From the NCBI RefSeq assembly GCF_027579695.1, contig NC_083571.1, positions 85,387,888 to 85,451,887 on the forward strand: a stretch of 64,000 bases of DNA, read 5' to 3'. This document shows positions 55,601-64,000 of this stretch, one piece after another; within the stretch, counting starts at the first letter, position 1, and every line of letters begins with the position of its first letter. The position numbers were made by a program, and so were the translations under genes. This stretch comes from Neoarius graeffei. Its lineage: Eukaryota > Chordata > Actinopteri > Siluriformes > Ariidae. The notes under the pieces are model-generated. The model searched no databases. It worked only from the letters and a program-made list of their open reading frames with translations, and was not told where the DNA came from.

Positions 55601-58600
55601 TATTAATTGATTAAAAAAAAATTGCATCTTTTAGCAGAAAATTCTCAATCCAATCCAAAAATATAACAATACCGGTAAGGCATTAGAGCATTCATGGAAT
55701 TTTGCAGGTGTATTTGTAAAATAGTCCATCTCACTTCTGGGATGAAATGAATTTTCATCAGAATAAGGAAACTGAACCTATGGTAGTGTCACCCATGCCT
55801 CCTGACTGAAGTCTCTGTCTGTCTCTCTTTGCTTGTAGAAGCATCAGGAAATGGTGGCAGTCTTTACCGCCCAATAAGAAGCAGTTATTTCGTGAGTGGG
55901 CGTGGCAGCGGCGATGGCATATAACAGGAGTTGGCACAGGGCTGATGCTCTTCATCTCGCTCTTCTTTCTCACCTACATGGAAGAGAGTCCTGTGACTGG
56001 CAGAAGCAGGTTACTGGTTTTCAGCAAGGAGAACATTATTAAACTGACAGAGTATGCTTCAGAAATGGTAGGAATTTTCTCTCGGCTAGAGCTATAAACT
56101 AATTGTTGAAAAGCATGATGCCTGCTTTTAATACACTGTCTGGCCAAAACAATGTCGCGCACACTAATATTCCATTGGACCACCTTTAGCTTTGATTACG
56201 GCACGCGTTCATCGTGGCATTGTTTCGACAACGTTATGCAATATAGCAACATTTTATTTTCAACCAGAGTTGTATTAATTTTTTGCCAAGATCTTGTATT
56301 GATGATGGGAGAGCACTTCCCAAAGACTTTCAATGGGGTTAAGGTCAGGACTCTGTGGTGACCTAGTTCATGTGTGAAAATGATTCTTCATGCTCCCTGA
56401 ACCACTCTTTCACTATCTGAGCTCTAATTTTATGCCCGTGCCATCAGCGAAGGAAAAAAAACCCATTGATGTGATAACCTGGTCATTCAGGTCGTCAGCT
56501 GACTTCATTTTATTGCCACATAACGTTGTTGAGTCTCGACCTGACCAACTGAAGCAACCCCAGATCATAACACTGCCTCCAGAGGCTTGTACAGTGGCCA
56601 CTATGCATGATGGTGCATCTTTCCATGTGCTTCTCTTCTTACCGTGAGACACCCATCACTCTGGAACAGGGTAAATCTGGACTTATCAAACCACATGACC
56701 TTTTCCATTACTCCAGAATCCAATCTTTATGCTCCCTAGAAAACTGGAGCCTGTTCTTTCAATTAGCCTCACTAACGCATGGTTTTCTTCTGGCCACACA
56801 GCTGTTTAGTCCCAATCCTGTCAGTTCTCATCATATTGTGAGTTTGGAAGTGCTCTGACTTTCACTAGCCATGAGTTCTTCTGTCAATTTTTAGTCTTTC
56901 AGTGATCTCTGGTCGTGGTCAGTCAGAATCTTTTTCCGACCACATTTCTTCAACAGAGTTGATGGTTCACCACTATCATTCCAGGTTTTAATAATGCGTT
57001 AGACAGTTCTTAACCCAATTCCAGTCATTTTAGCAATCTCCTTAGTTGTTTTCTTTGCTTGATACAGACCAATAATTTAACCCTTCTGAAACACAGTAAC
57101 ATCTTTTACACGACTACAGGACGCATCTTCTTACGTATTTGTTTAAGAAATTAGAAGCTACTCACTGCATCAGTTTGGGTTAAAAGAATTGTTGCCAGCC
57201 AGAACATTTTAATCACTGCAGTCATTATCCATAAGTATTTGCTTATTTAAAATCCAAACAGCAACCTTTTTTTTGATCAGGCAGTATATAATACTATAAT
57301 GAAACCATTTCGTGACTGTGTTAGAGCAAATTTAAGAGTAACCTTGTTTATCAGAGGTTACTAGTCTTAATTTAATAATATGGTTTGGCTGATGAATGCC
57401 AGGAATGACCATTGCCGTTGTCTAAGCTATACAAAATATAGGACATGGTAGGTTTATTCTAGTTCTTGATAAAAGGAACGATGTCCATCGGCAGTGTTTT
57501 TAGAAGAACGTAGCATTCTGCAAAGCGATGTGGGCTAGAGGCCAGCTGGCTTAACTACCCAGTAACCAATCTGAGATGAAGACACACCTGCGTTGCGGTT
57601 CAGCTTCATCATCCCTATAGATGTTCATAATTTGCTGATATAATGCACAAAAAAAGACACTGTTTTCTGTTTTTTTTTAAACTGTATGTAGCCTGTGGGT
57701 TTGATGCAAAGATATAATCCTTGTTGGCCAAGCACTACTTGTAGCATTGTTGTCACTATGGTCACCACACCAGAGAAACGAGCAGTTTTTTTTTTTTTAA
57801 TGAAAAAGCATGAAAAGCTTTTCTGGTGTTTATCATCCAATTGAATAGCCATTGTCAATCAAGCCTACTTGAAAACTTAAGCATAGGTATCAGCAGCTAT
57901 TATCCAGACTACGCAGATGTGTCTCACTCCATCAAGTGTTACTTCACAGAAAAAGATCAGTGTGGATTTTCCATGCTAGGCCTAAATCCTCAAGTTGATA
58001 CCCAGGAGTGTTTCTGGGCTAGTCATCATCAAAAGTATGTTTTCACGCACGTAAATTCCTTCTAATTATGCAGTTTTAGACCTGATACCACAGTTGACTG
58101 TTGACGTATTTCCTTTTTGGGCCACATCCGTGTTCGAAAACGCTTTTCACCAGGGCACTGGGTAGATCTGTAGTACTAACAGTAAGGGGAAAGGTTTTTA
58201 AGGCAGCTTGTGTACGTTTTGAAAGTAAGTTTTCTCGTCATTCAAGTCTTGTCTGATTTAATAGATCACCGTAAGCTTCTTATCACCTAACATGTTTTGT
58301 TTATGTTACAAAATTGTCTCCTCTTCTTCACCAGTACTTGGAGGAATATAGGAATTCGTTCATCCCTGATTCTGACCTCAGGCATCAGCTGGTTAAGCGA
58401 GTGGTCCAACACTTGGTTGAAAGAAACCAGGATATTGAAGGGATGAATTCCATACCCTGGTCTGTTCACCTGATAGAGGATCCCATCATCAACGCTTACG
58501 TCATGCCTGTAAGTGACGCCGGAGATTGAACGAATGAACCTTTTTATTTGGGTTGAATCCAAATGATTCGGTCCGAGTCGTTCATCATGGTAGATATTTA

Positions 58601-60482
58601 CATTTGGTTATATACATGCGTGCAGCCAGACTTCTAGTTATTGATAGAGAGTTTTAGTTTTTCTCACTTGCTTTCGCATGAAGTGGACGTTTGATCAACC
58701 TTGCATATAACCAGACAGACATTTTTTTTTTTCCCCTTAAAGGAACAGTCCACCGTACTTCCATAATGAAATATGCTCTTATCTGAATTGAGACGAGCTG
58801 CTCCGTACCTCTCCGAGCTTTGCGCGACCTCCCAGTCAGTCAGACGCAGTCAGACGCGCTGTCACTCCTGTTAGCAATGTAGCTAGGCTCAGCATGGCCA
58901 GTGGTATTTTTTGGGGCTGTAGTTAGATGCGACCAAACTCTTCCGCGTTTTTCCTGTTTACATAGGTTTATATGACCAGTGATATGAAACAAGTTCAGTT
59001 ACACAAATTGAAACGTAGCGATTTTCTATGCTATGGAAAGTCCGCACTATAATGACAGGCGTACTAACACCTTCTGCGCGCTTCGGCAGCGCATTGATAC
59101 GGAGCTCAGATATCAATGCGCTGCCGAAGCGCGCAGAAGGTGTTAGTACGCCTGTCATTATAGTGCGGACTTTCCATAGCATAGAAAATCGCCACGTTTC
59201 AATTTGTGTAACTGAACTTGTTTCATGTCACTGGTCATATAAACCTATGTAAACAGGAAAAACGCGGAAGAGTTTGGTCGCATCTAACTACAGCCCCAAA
59301 AAATACCATTGGCCATGCTGAGCCTAGCTACATTGCTAACAGGAGTGACAGCGCGTCTGAATGACTGGGAGGTCGCGCAAAGCTCGGAGAGGTACGGAGC
59401 AGCTCGTCTCAATTCAGATAAGAGCATATTTCATTATGGAAGTATGGTGGACTGTTCCTTTAAAGCTAGAAGGCCTTTTGATTTCATAAAATCGGTGAAA
59501 TTTAGTTCCCTCTGAAATTTGCTCATTGTGATGTAAGTTTATTTCTGTAATATCTCACAAAATATCAGGCCATTCTGTGGCTGGGACGTTATTTAATTTG
59601 AGGGGATTCCTTAGCAAATAATGTGCATGAAATCGCTTGCTTCGCACAGTCAAGCAGACAGAGGAAGTGTCGTGTGCACATGCGCAGGTTTTTCTTCTTC
59701 TTCGTTTGGGTTTTACAGCAACTAGCATCCACAGTGTTGCATTACTGCCATCTACAGGTTTACCTTGACCGTGCACTGACAGTTCCATCATTCTGTCGCT
59801 AAACGAACAGCTGATCACACCGAGGTGCTCGCTGACCGCCGATATTTATTAGCTTGGTCCTGCGTTTCCTTTCCTTCGCAACATAACATCTTTTCTTCTC
59901 GCTTTCTGTTACTGTAGTCGGTCTTTCACGTTTCATTTGCGCACTCACGTCCTCCATTTTTCTTTCCTGTTTCAAATTTGTATCCCACAATGCCTTGCGT
60001 GAACGGGGAAAGCCCACCATGACGTAGTATCTTGAATTGGGTCATGGTGAGCAGGAAAAAAATAGCGGAGAATTTCGAGCCACATGGCCTGAAATTCATG
60101 AATTGTTCTATTTAAAAAGAACTAATAAAATTGGAAGTCTGTGATTCGAATTCAGTAGCTTTTGGTCCACTAAACAAAAATAATTGGGTGTCGGGGAAAA
60201 TTCTTTTTATGGCCTACACTTGAAAAAATCTGAAAGGCAGTATAGCTTTAAGGTGAGGCTTTTGTTCTGTTAAGAGCTAGAAGCTTCAGTGTTGGATAAA
60301 TAAAAACAAAGGTGTGAATATCCAGTGAGATTTTGACAGTATTGTTTGAGGGCATGTTTTTGTCTTGGTGCGGACCAATTATGTGACCATTTTGACCTTG
60401 TTGAGGAAAACTACTTTTTTTTTAATATTATAAAACCTTTAGCTTTTTTATGTCAATGGAAGATCTTCATAAGGATAATAAG

Positions 60483-60524
<42 letters not shown>

Positions 60525-62157
60525 AATAGAATGGGATGATATTTGTCTTTACAGGAATGCTGGAAGCTGTTCGAGACATCCATCAGCTGGCTTTCGTCCT
60601 GGGGCATGAGATGGCCCATGCGCTGATCGGTCACAGCGTAAGTGCCACACCTTCATGCCTTCACGTAGGCTGATTGAGTAATCCTTCTGAGCAGCATATT
60701 GCGGGAGACGCATTAGCATCCCGTCATCCTGCTTGCTGTCCCGCTGCATTCTCTTTAGGAAGAAAAACATCCTTCATTGCGTTTAAACGACCTGTTTATC
60801 TCTCGTTTGCTCGCACCATGTTTCGCTTTCATCTCTGCATCAGCATTAAATCGAAAGGAAGTGAGCGTCTTCTCTAAAAGGCGTTGAGTGTGTTTTGGGG
60901 CGCAGTTATCACATCGGTGTGCTGTTTCAGTGCTGTTGCATCATGCATTGGTGAGACTGTGGAGAGAATTTTGAATGAACAGCATAGTTTAACACGGCCC
61001 ATACTGTGGAATTAAATCGTGGATAAGCTCAGCTAATCAGACTGATAATCAGAGATACATAACAGGGGCTTAATTGCTCAGCCAGCCATCTTTACAGAGT
61101 TTCGTTTTTCTTCACAATGACTTTTTTTTTTTGGTTTCCAGAAGACATTAAGAAACCTTCACCCAAACACTAGTCTGAATAATTTTACTGCAGTATCCAT
61201 AACCCTTTTTGCAGCCTATTTATTCAATAAATTATTCCATAAAAGTACTTTATAAAAGCAGAAGTCTTCATTTCTGCTCTACTTTATTTCGCACACCTCG
61301 GAGGTGTGCATAACCTTCTCGCAGTTCTTCATGATTTGACACTTGCGCAGCGCTGCAGAGAAACACAGTGTCTCATGTCAAAACATTACATTTAGTCTAC
61401 AAAAAAAATCCTATTACACTTTTCATTTGCTGTATCAGCAACGAGTGCCACTGTGTTATAGCCTTGTCAGTCATATGAAGACTCAAGATCTTTATCTGTC
61501 TCTATTAAATGTTTACTTCTGGGCTCGTGTGTGGGATGGCAAAGGAGAGCGAGTGGAATTTTATTAGACGGGTGTCATGTTTATCTGCACTGAGACATAG
61601 TTGAGAATGAATGAGCGAAGTGCATTTTAAGGGCTCCGACTGCCAGGCTGCTAAGACTGAAATGGCTGGGTGATATTAGAGCGAGAGGGAAGAGAGCCTC
61701 GTTTGCTCTCTGATATGACAGGCTGTTGGAATGGAATTGTTCTGACGACTCCTGTAGGTAATATAAAGTTCTGATGCCATCTGCATTGCGGCACGTTTCG
61801 CTAATGCAGTTCGCCAGGACGCTGGTGGAGAAGAGTCTGATTGTCGCACTGTTGCATTCATATTATAGTTCTGTGATGATTACTGATTAACCAGATGAAC
61901 GAATCTGGTGTTTGTGGGATTGTGTTTTTGTTTTGCCAGGTTTTTGCACATAACTGACAAAAAATAGATGAAGTAATCAGCAATAATGTGTACTATGATT
62001 TCTCTCGTGCTCTCTCTTTCTCTCTCAGGCAGAGCAGGCTAGTTTGTCTCATGTACTGGATTTGTTATCAATGATCCTACTGACGATGATTTGGGCAATC
62101 TGTCCTCGAGACAGTCTCGCTTTGTTGGGCCATTGGATACAAGGCAAACTAGTTGAG
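42117..62157 (+). CDS. oma1: OMA1, mitochondrial inner-membrane zinc metalloprotease (5 exons, 3' end outside window)
   Basis: OMA1 is an M48-family protease of the mitochondrial inner membrane. It cleaves OPA1 when the membrane depolarises, blocking fusion, and also processes DELE1 in stress signalling. Exons: 42117-42466, 55839-56067, 58335-58508, 60530-60637, 62029-62157. All phases join. Exon 1 is an arginine-rich targeting presequence and pro-region. Exon 2 carries [16 protein letters not shown] across its junction, then the transmembrane segment. Exon 4 has the zinc motif HEMAH (HExxH). Exon 5 has the conserved stretch [13 protein letters not shown]. The third zinc ligand and the C-terminus lie past 62157 and are not in the window. 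Intron 1 is 13.4 kb and full of transposons. Identity is recognised from family sequence and supported by the MYSM1 neighbour. Confidence 0.95.
42607..42860. repeat. Possible hAT left-end fragment
   Basis: Begins CAGAGCTCGACATTAACTTT, a recognisable fish hAT-type terminus, 140 nt into OMA1 intron 1. No matching right end found. Confidence 0.45.
42864..42937 (-). repeat. Short SINE 3' fragment
   Basis: Only the last 75 bp or so (sense: AGTCAGCTGGGATAGGCTCC onward). It joins directly to Tc1-G sequence, so a chimeric reading frame crosses it. Confidence 0.8.
42938..43909 (-). pseudogene. Tc1-G transposase, several breaks
   Basis: The N-terminus [18 protein letters not shown] starts at 43909, with a helix-turn-helix. 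[13 protein letters not shown] (Asp 1) lies at 43244-43495, and the C-terminal piece near the end reads [15 protein letters not shown]. Pieces lie in different frames separated by stops, and the last residues are replaced by SINE-derived sequence. Confidence 0.85.
42938..44271 (-). mobile_element. Tc1-like element G, left end missing
   Basis: The right end, ACAAACTTTCAAGCACCACTG, is followed by TA (44272-44273). The left inverted repeat is replaced by the SINE fragment. Most of a transposase remains. Confidence 0.85.
44274..44849. other. OMA1 intron 1, low-complexity and unassigned
   Basis: Contains a 25-nt poly-C run (about 44439-44463) and GC-rich text near 44676-44720. The part near 44780-44835 (CAATGTTGAGCTTCCAAGGC) is a fragment of the same repeat as 47872-48290. 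Confidence 0.45.
44850..44939 (-). repeat. V-SINE long-tail fragment
   Basis: TTATTTGTCACGTGTACACT and TTTAACCCATCTGAAGCAGT match the tail of the copy at 103-478. Head and core missing. Confidence 0.65.
44940..45467. other. CpG-containing unassigned stretch, possible promoter side of the THAP exon
   Basis: Open on both strands (177 codons on minus from 45444, 149 on plus from 44963), but neither reading resembles a known protein. It lies just upstream of a THAP-domain exon and may be that element's 5' region. Confidence 0.35.
45468..45716 (+). pseudogene. THAP zinc-finger exon, remnant 1
   Basis: Reads [14 protein letters not shown], then [12 protein letters not shown], then [11 protein letters not shown]: the C-x4-C and C-x2-H of a THAP DNA-binding domain. 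The spacing between the two halves is about 57 residues, slightly long. A good donor (CGG|GTGAGA) lies at about 45690, so this looks like a first exon. No transposase or other downstream exon is seen. THAP domains occur in P-type and Kolobok transposases and in host THAP genes. Here a transposon remnant in an OMA1 intron is more likely. Confidence 0.65.
45717..46560. other. OMA1 intron 1, nothing recognised
   Basis: AT-rich to 46280, then a CpG-containing stretch (CATCATGGCGGACGCTCATG) that looks like a start-site region on one strand. No convincing exon. Confidence 0.35.
46561..47262. repeat. Degenerate purine-rich tract with AGAATAGA/GAACAGAA words
   Basis: About 700 bp strongly biased to A and G on the + strand, built from diverged AGAATAGAA, GAACAGAA and GACAGT words with no fixed period. 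Long open frames on the minus strand (for instance 46725-47018) are products of the bias. Confidence 0.75.
47286..47351. repeat. (CT)n(CA)n compound microsatellite
   Basis: Roughly 25 CT units followed by about 8 CA units. Confidence 0.95.
47640..47760 (-). repeat. V-SINE long-tail fragment
   Basis: CCCAGAGCAGTGTGCAGC, CACCCGGGGAGCAATTGG and TCAAGGGCACTTCAG match the tail subfamily. Head absent. Confidence 0.65.
47872..48290. repeat. Diverged repeat rich in TTGGCCCAA words
   Basis: Contains at least five variants of GTTGGCCCAAxGTC and its relatives, with CTTTCAACC/CCTTTAAATC motifs between them, and near-inverted outer parts (CCTTGGTGGTTCAGTG and CAGTGCTGGGTCACCAAGG). Internal near-repeats give short open frames. 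Class unknown. Confidence 0.6.
48352..49352 (+). mobile_element. THAP-exon element with inverted arms
   Basis: Inverted arms at about 48352-48413 and 49290-49352 share GTTTACCGCAATGCATTA (right arm: GTTTATCGCAATGCATTA) and CCCGGGGTC/GCCGGGGTC. A THAP exon lies between. Ends and target duplication are not resolved, so the true element may be longer. Confidence 0.55.
48467..48783 (+). pseudogene. THAP zinc-finger exon, remnant 2 (frameshifted)
   Basis: Starts [15 protein letters not shown] (C-x4-C) and [11 protein letters not shown]. The frame shifts near 48560, then [13 protein letters not shown] and [13 protein letters not shown] (C-x2-H). Together they make a complete THAP domain pattern broken by one frameshift. 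Unrelated in detail to the THAP exon at 45468. Confidence 0.65.
49353..50426. other. OMA1 intron 1, mostly unassigned
   Basis: Contains a poly-C plus (CA)n tract (about 49638-49680). Otherwise AT-rich without recognised content. Confidence 0.45.
49638..49680. repeat. Poly-C/(CA)n microsatellite
   Basis: About 20 C followed by about 12 CA units. Confidence 0.95.
50427..51117. mobile_element. Harbinger-like MITE, copy 2
   Basis: Ends GGCTACGTTTACACTAGACC and inverted GGCTACGTTTACATTACGTC. TAA repeats at 50424-50426 and 51118-51120. 691 bp. Confidence 0.85.
51180..51296. mobile_element. Short foldback MITE, third copy
   Basis: AATTTCCCAAAAGCATCGCA at one end and TTTTGGGAAACCCACCCCAG at the other, same family as 36895-36991. 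Confidence 0.7.
51405..51623 (-). pseudogene. Tc1-K transposase fragment
   Basis: Reads [20 protein letters not shown] and [14 protein letters not shown], the stretch between the first and second catalytic Asp in a Tc1 subfamily. The second-Asp region is mutated (FLQDTLQQL). Confidence 0.65.
51655..52354. mobile_element. Harbinger-like MITE, copy 3
   Basis: Ends GCCCATGTTTACATTAGACC and inverted GGCCAAGTTTACATTAGACC, TTC repeats at 51652-51654 and 52355-52357. 700 bp, orientation opposite to copy 1. Confidence 0.83.
52741..53198 (+). repeat. Three diverged tandem units of about 140-150 bp
   Basis: Units share TCAATTCTTCACTGATTTTG, TTCTTTCTGGCAGGAAGGT and ATTAATGA..ATTAAGCC. The repeat family appears to continue after Tc1-H (54822-54925). 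Confidence 0.75.
53201..54819 (-). mobile_element. Tc1-like element H
   Basis: Inverted ends CAGTCCAAGTAAGAAGTATG and CAGTCAAAGTAAAAAGTTTG, flanked by TA (53199-53200, 54820-54821). 1.62 kb. Confidence 0.9.
53421..54444 (-). pseudogene. Tc1-H transposase, two stops and a frameshift
   Basis: Start near 54444 (MPCTK) with an early stop at codon 6. The DNA-binding part reads [19 protein letters not shown] frame change follows near 54080, then [13 protein letters not shown] (Asp 1) and [12 protein letters not shown] (Asp 2). A Trp codon has become TAG at about 53639, and [11 protein letters not shown] (Glu) follows. The C-terminus is AAKGGSTSY. Confidence 0.87.
54822..55066 (+). other. Continuation of the tandem-unit repeat
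   Basis: GGTGGCCCACTTTAGAACGT and GGAGCTGGAGTGAGCTACGC look like part of an interspersed fish repeat interrupted by Tc1-H. From about 54930 nothing is recognised. Confidence 0.45.
55067..55442 (+). repeat. V-SINE copy, long-tail subfamily
   Basis: Complete head (GGTGTAGTGATTAGC, GGTTTGAGCCC), core and long tail ending GAATTTCACTCTGCTTAAGT. It lies 400 nt before OMA1 exon 2 on the sense strand. Confidence 0.85.
55443..55838 (+). other. OMA1 intron 1 end
   Basis: A T-run at about 55566-55587 and the acceptor tract of exon 2. Nothing else recognised. Confidence 0.45.
55839..56067 (+). CDS. oma1: OMA1 exon 2 (membrane segment)
   Basis: One base plus 76 codons. It begins [14 protein letters not shown] and then has a hydrophobic span around [14 protein letters not shown], the predicted inner-membrane helix, followed by [12 protein letters not shown]. 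The acceptor is TTGTAG and the donor ATG|GTAGGA. Confidence 0.94.
56134..57284 (-). mobile_element. Tc1-like element I, old
   Basis: Ends CACTGTCTGGCCAAAACAAT and inverted CTGCCTGATCAAAAAAAAGG, flanked by TA (56132-56133, 57285-57286). Confidence 0.75.
56413..56652 (-). pseudogene. Tc1-I transposase fragment
   Basis: Reads [20 protein letters not shown] and [13 protein letters not shown], the conserved stretch after the first catalytic Asp. Flanking pieces are out of frame or stopped. Confidence 0.75.
57287..58334 (+). other. OMA1 intron 2, unassigned
   Basis: A short open stretch at about 57826-58065 ([16 protein letters not shown]) lacks family similarity that I recognise and is not part of OMA1. 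No other content seen. Confidence 0.35.
58335..58508 (+). CDS. oma1: OMA1 exon 3
   Basis: Exactly 58 codons, [16 protein letters not shown] to [10 protein letters not shown], phase 0 at both ends. This is the start of the peptidase domain. The acceptor is TTCACCAG and the donor CCT|GTAAGT. Confidence 0.95.
58741..59459. mobile_element. TTAA foldback MITE, copy 2
   Basis: Same arms as 2724-3452, flanked by TTAA (58737-58740, 59460-59463). The central spacer is inverted relative to copy 1, so the two insertions lie in opposite orientation. A short deletion lies in the right arm near 59359. Confidence 0.92.
59464..60484 (+). other. OMA1 intron 3, partly repeat-like
   Basis: The stretch near 59700-59760 (CAGCAACTAGCATCCACAGT) resembles a dispersed fish repeat, possibly LINE-derived, running to about 60030. 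The rest is unassigned. Confidence 0.35.
60485..60523 (+). repeat. (GT)n tract abutting the OMA1 exon 4 acceptor
   Basis: About 20 GT units ending six bases before the AG at 60528-60529. UG-rich RNA at a 3' splice site can bind TDP-43/CELF-type proteins and weaken acceptor use. Confidence 0.95.
60530..60637 (+). CDS. oma1: OMA1 exon 4 (HExxH active site)
   Basis: Exactly 36 codons, [16 protein letters not shown] to [12 protein letters not shown], phase 0. HEMAH holds two zinc-binding histidines and the catalytic Glu. Continuity of the conserved NG-x-x-FVFTG block with YVMP of exon 3 fixes the start at 60530. The acceptor is GCAATAG directly after a (GT)n tract. The donor is AGC|GTAAGT. Confidence 0.94.
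60638..62028 (+). other. OMA1 intron 4, nothing recognised
   Basis: No transposon boundary or exon noticed. The CT-rich end serves exon 5. Confidence 0.45.
62029..62157 (+). CDS. oma1: OMA1 exon 5
   Basis: Exactly 43 codons, [18 protein letters not shown] to HWIQGKLVE, with the invariant IWAICPRDS. Phase 0 at both ends. The acceptor has a long CT-rich tract ending CTCAG and the donor is GAG|GTGAGA. Confidence 0.95.
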
Positions 62158-62321
62158 GTGAGACTGTCTTGTGGTTGAATAAAGCACATTCATATAAACA
62201 AAGCTTTGATTATAATGCATGTCCTAATTTTATATTCAATTAAAGTCAGTCACACTGAAAAATATTTGGGTGCTACTGGAAAGTTAGCACTCTGCAAATT
62301 GATTCTGCAATTTACGAAGTG

Positions 62322-63088
62322 ATAGGGAGGGAAAGTGAAACACAGCGATCCTAGTGGTAGCGTTCCTAAGCCGAGAGCCATACTATTGAAAATCCCATAG
62401 ACCCGATTTTTAAAAAAAAATCCCACGAAGTTATGACGTGGAACTTGTACACTCCCAAAAAATACGTTGTATATGTTGGGATTATCTACTAACTGTAAAA
62501 GTATCAGGTGAAATTTCGTTGTCTTTTAAAAGATCGAAATTGTGCCTAATCTGTCAGAAACGGACGACAACTAAACTGTGTAGTCAGAGTCGATCATATT
62601 ACGTCAGCAGTAGTCTTAGCCCTTACGAGTGCTCACAGCTCTCCCTGTGAATCGTGGCAGTTGACTACATGCCCTGATCTGTAATGGTTATCCCCACGAG
62701 GGATGCATTTCTTATTGGTACAGAAATACTCCGCCAACCACGCTATACAAATCGGCATGTTGACGTAGGCTACTCGCCGGCCGCTACCTGCTACAGATTT
62801 GGAAAGGCGCTAGACTTGCGGTGACGTCACACACGTGACGTCGGGTCCGTGTAGTCTTTGATCAGCTTATTAAAAAAAACATTCAAAACAATTCAAATCA
62901 GTGGAAAAAATAAAGTATGATCACCAGGATCGATAGAGCTGCCCGACATGCACAACATCTGGAAGCCATTGTCTTAACTTTGAAGCGTAACCCGAAATGT
63001 AATTTTTTGAAAAGATATTCCCATTCATTTTGCCATAGAGGTTGGAATGCATCCAGTAGGGGGCGATGAGATTACTTTCCCTCCCTAT
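62322..63088. mobile_element. Probable MITE with ATAGGGAGGGAAAGT ends
   Basis: A 15-bp inverted repeat ATAGGGAGGGAAAGT closes a 767-bp block. No target duplication is obvious. Inside, TGACGTCACACACGTGACGT (about 62821-62840) is a double CRE-like site. Confidence 0.6.
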
Positions 63089-63698
63089 TGAACGTTAATG
63101 GCAGGAAGTTTTCTTTTGCACAGCATGCTTTGTGCTTTCTGCACTAGTGCGAGTAAATCTCTCCCTCTCTGGTTTTCAGTCCAAATGTGGCCAAAAGTTT
63201 GCAATGCAGTAATAATAGTAAGCCATGGCGTATTTTAATTGAAATCTGAGTCACTTTAGTTTTTATTGAACCTTTAGGAAAGCCGAAGAACTTTCCTTGT
63301 TGTCCTTGATTTCAATTATATCGATACTCACAAATCTAATGGAAATTATTCTATCCACATTCACTGGATATGAGCAATCGTGCACTCTGATTGGCTACTC
63401 TACTACTAGGATATCAGCTCATATACCGTGAGTAGAGAAAAACAAAAAGGTGGAGTGTGTTGCTGAACCAACCGAGGATGAAATAAAAACTCTACTCGAA
63501 AACAAAACCCCAAAAAATAATAAAAAAAAAAAAAAGCAACAAAATATGGAATAAAAGTATTTGATGGTAAGGACGTTTTTTTTTTTTACCCCAAAAATTA
63601 TCATGATAGCATTTTTCACAAATTGCTACTGTCATTTCGCCGGTGTGTTTACGTTCTAAGCAGAAATGATTTTGTCTGATGTTTTGTATAAAAATTTT
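63089..63698 (+). other. OMA1 intron 5, nothing recognised
   Basis: AT-rich with A and T homopolymer runs. No exon of OMA1 found after 62157. Confidence 0.4.
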
Positions 63699-63699
63699 T

Positions 63700-64000
63700 C
63701 TCATCTCATTTATCTCTAGCCGCTTTATCCTGTTCTACAGGGTCGCAGGCAAGCTGGAGCCTATCCCAGCTGACTACGGGTGAAAGGCGGGGTACACCCT
63801 GGACAAGTCGCCAGGTCATCACAGGGCTGACACACAGACACAGACAACCATTCACACTCACATTCACACCTACGGTCAATTTAAAGTCACCAGTTAACCT
63901 AACCTGCATGTCTTTGGACTGTGGGGGAAACCGGAGCACCCGGAGGAAACCCACGCGGACACTGGGAGAGCATGCAAACTCCGCACAGAAAGGCCCTCGC
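63700..64000 (-). repeat. V-SINE copy, cut by the window end
   Basis: Tail (CTCATCTCAT), middle and core in minus orientation. The tRNA head lies past 64000. Confidence 0.88.

Noticed and set aside
57826-58065. Possible extra OMA1 exon ([16 protein letters not shown])
   Set aside because: Flanking exons at 56067 and 58335 already join in phase with conserved sequence, and this stretch does not match the family.

Overview
This is a 64 kb piece of vertebrate nuclear DNA, almost certainly from a teleost fish. Spliced genes with GT/AG introns are embedded in dense transposon debris: many Tc1-like elements, hAT-like and Harbinger-like MITEs, TTAA foldback elements, L2 and RTE-type LINE sequence, and tRNA-headed SINEs with the V-SINE (DANA/Mermaid-type) core. 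The mix of families suggests an otophysan fish, perhaps a catfish, but that is a weak inference. I see no prokaryotic operon, CRISPR array, rRNA gene or stand-alone tRNA gene.

Two host genes lie on the + strand. The 3' half of MYSM1 (histone H2A deubiquitinase) occupies 3738-33862 in eleven exons, from the end of the SWIRM domain through the complete JAMM catalytic domain to the stop codon. Its 5' half lies before the window. OMA1 (inner-membrane mitochondrial metalloprotease) starts at 42117. Five exons are present to 62157, including the HExxH active site, and the rest lies beyond the window. Reading phase is consistent at every junction inside the window for both genes. The MYSM1-OMA1 neighbourhood is also found in human chromosome 1p32. 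The two genes are not known to act in one pathway.

Layout: 1-3737, a MYSM1 intron with a SINE and a Tc1 element carrying a TTAA foldback MITE. 3738-15874, MYSM1 exons 1-5 with hAT-like, Harbinger-like and Tc1 insertions between them. 15875-24675, a Tc1 element split by a full RTE-type LINE with an intact 1057-codon ORF, then a SINE cluster. 24676-33862, MYSM1 exons 6-11 and a nest of transposons four levels deep. 33863-42116, the intergenic region, holding nested Tc1 elements and a hAT-like element that itself holds a RecQ-fragment element. 42117-64000, OMA1 exons with Tc1 pseudogenes, two THAP-exon remnants, three Harbinger-like MITEs, low-complexity tracts and a second TTAA foldback.

Most unusual points: (1) a family of small elements with TAGCCTGG-like ends and 9-bp target duplications, each carrying the promoter side and first exon (Q-motif plus Walker A) of a RecQ-type helicase; (2) a (GT)n tract directly at the acceptor of the OMA1 active-site exon, with a stronger frame-breaking acceptor 25 nt downstream; (3) two 5'-truncated SINE copies that begin within 3 nt of the same internal position. 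I found no clearly new biochemical system. Finding (1) is the best candidate for something under-described.
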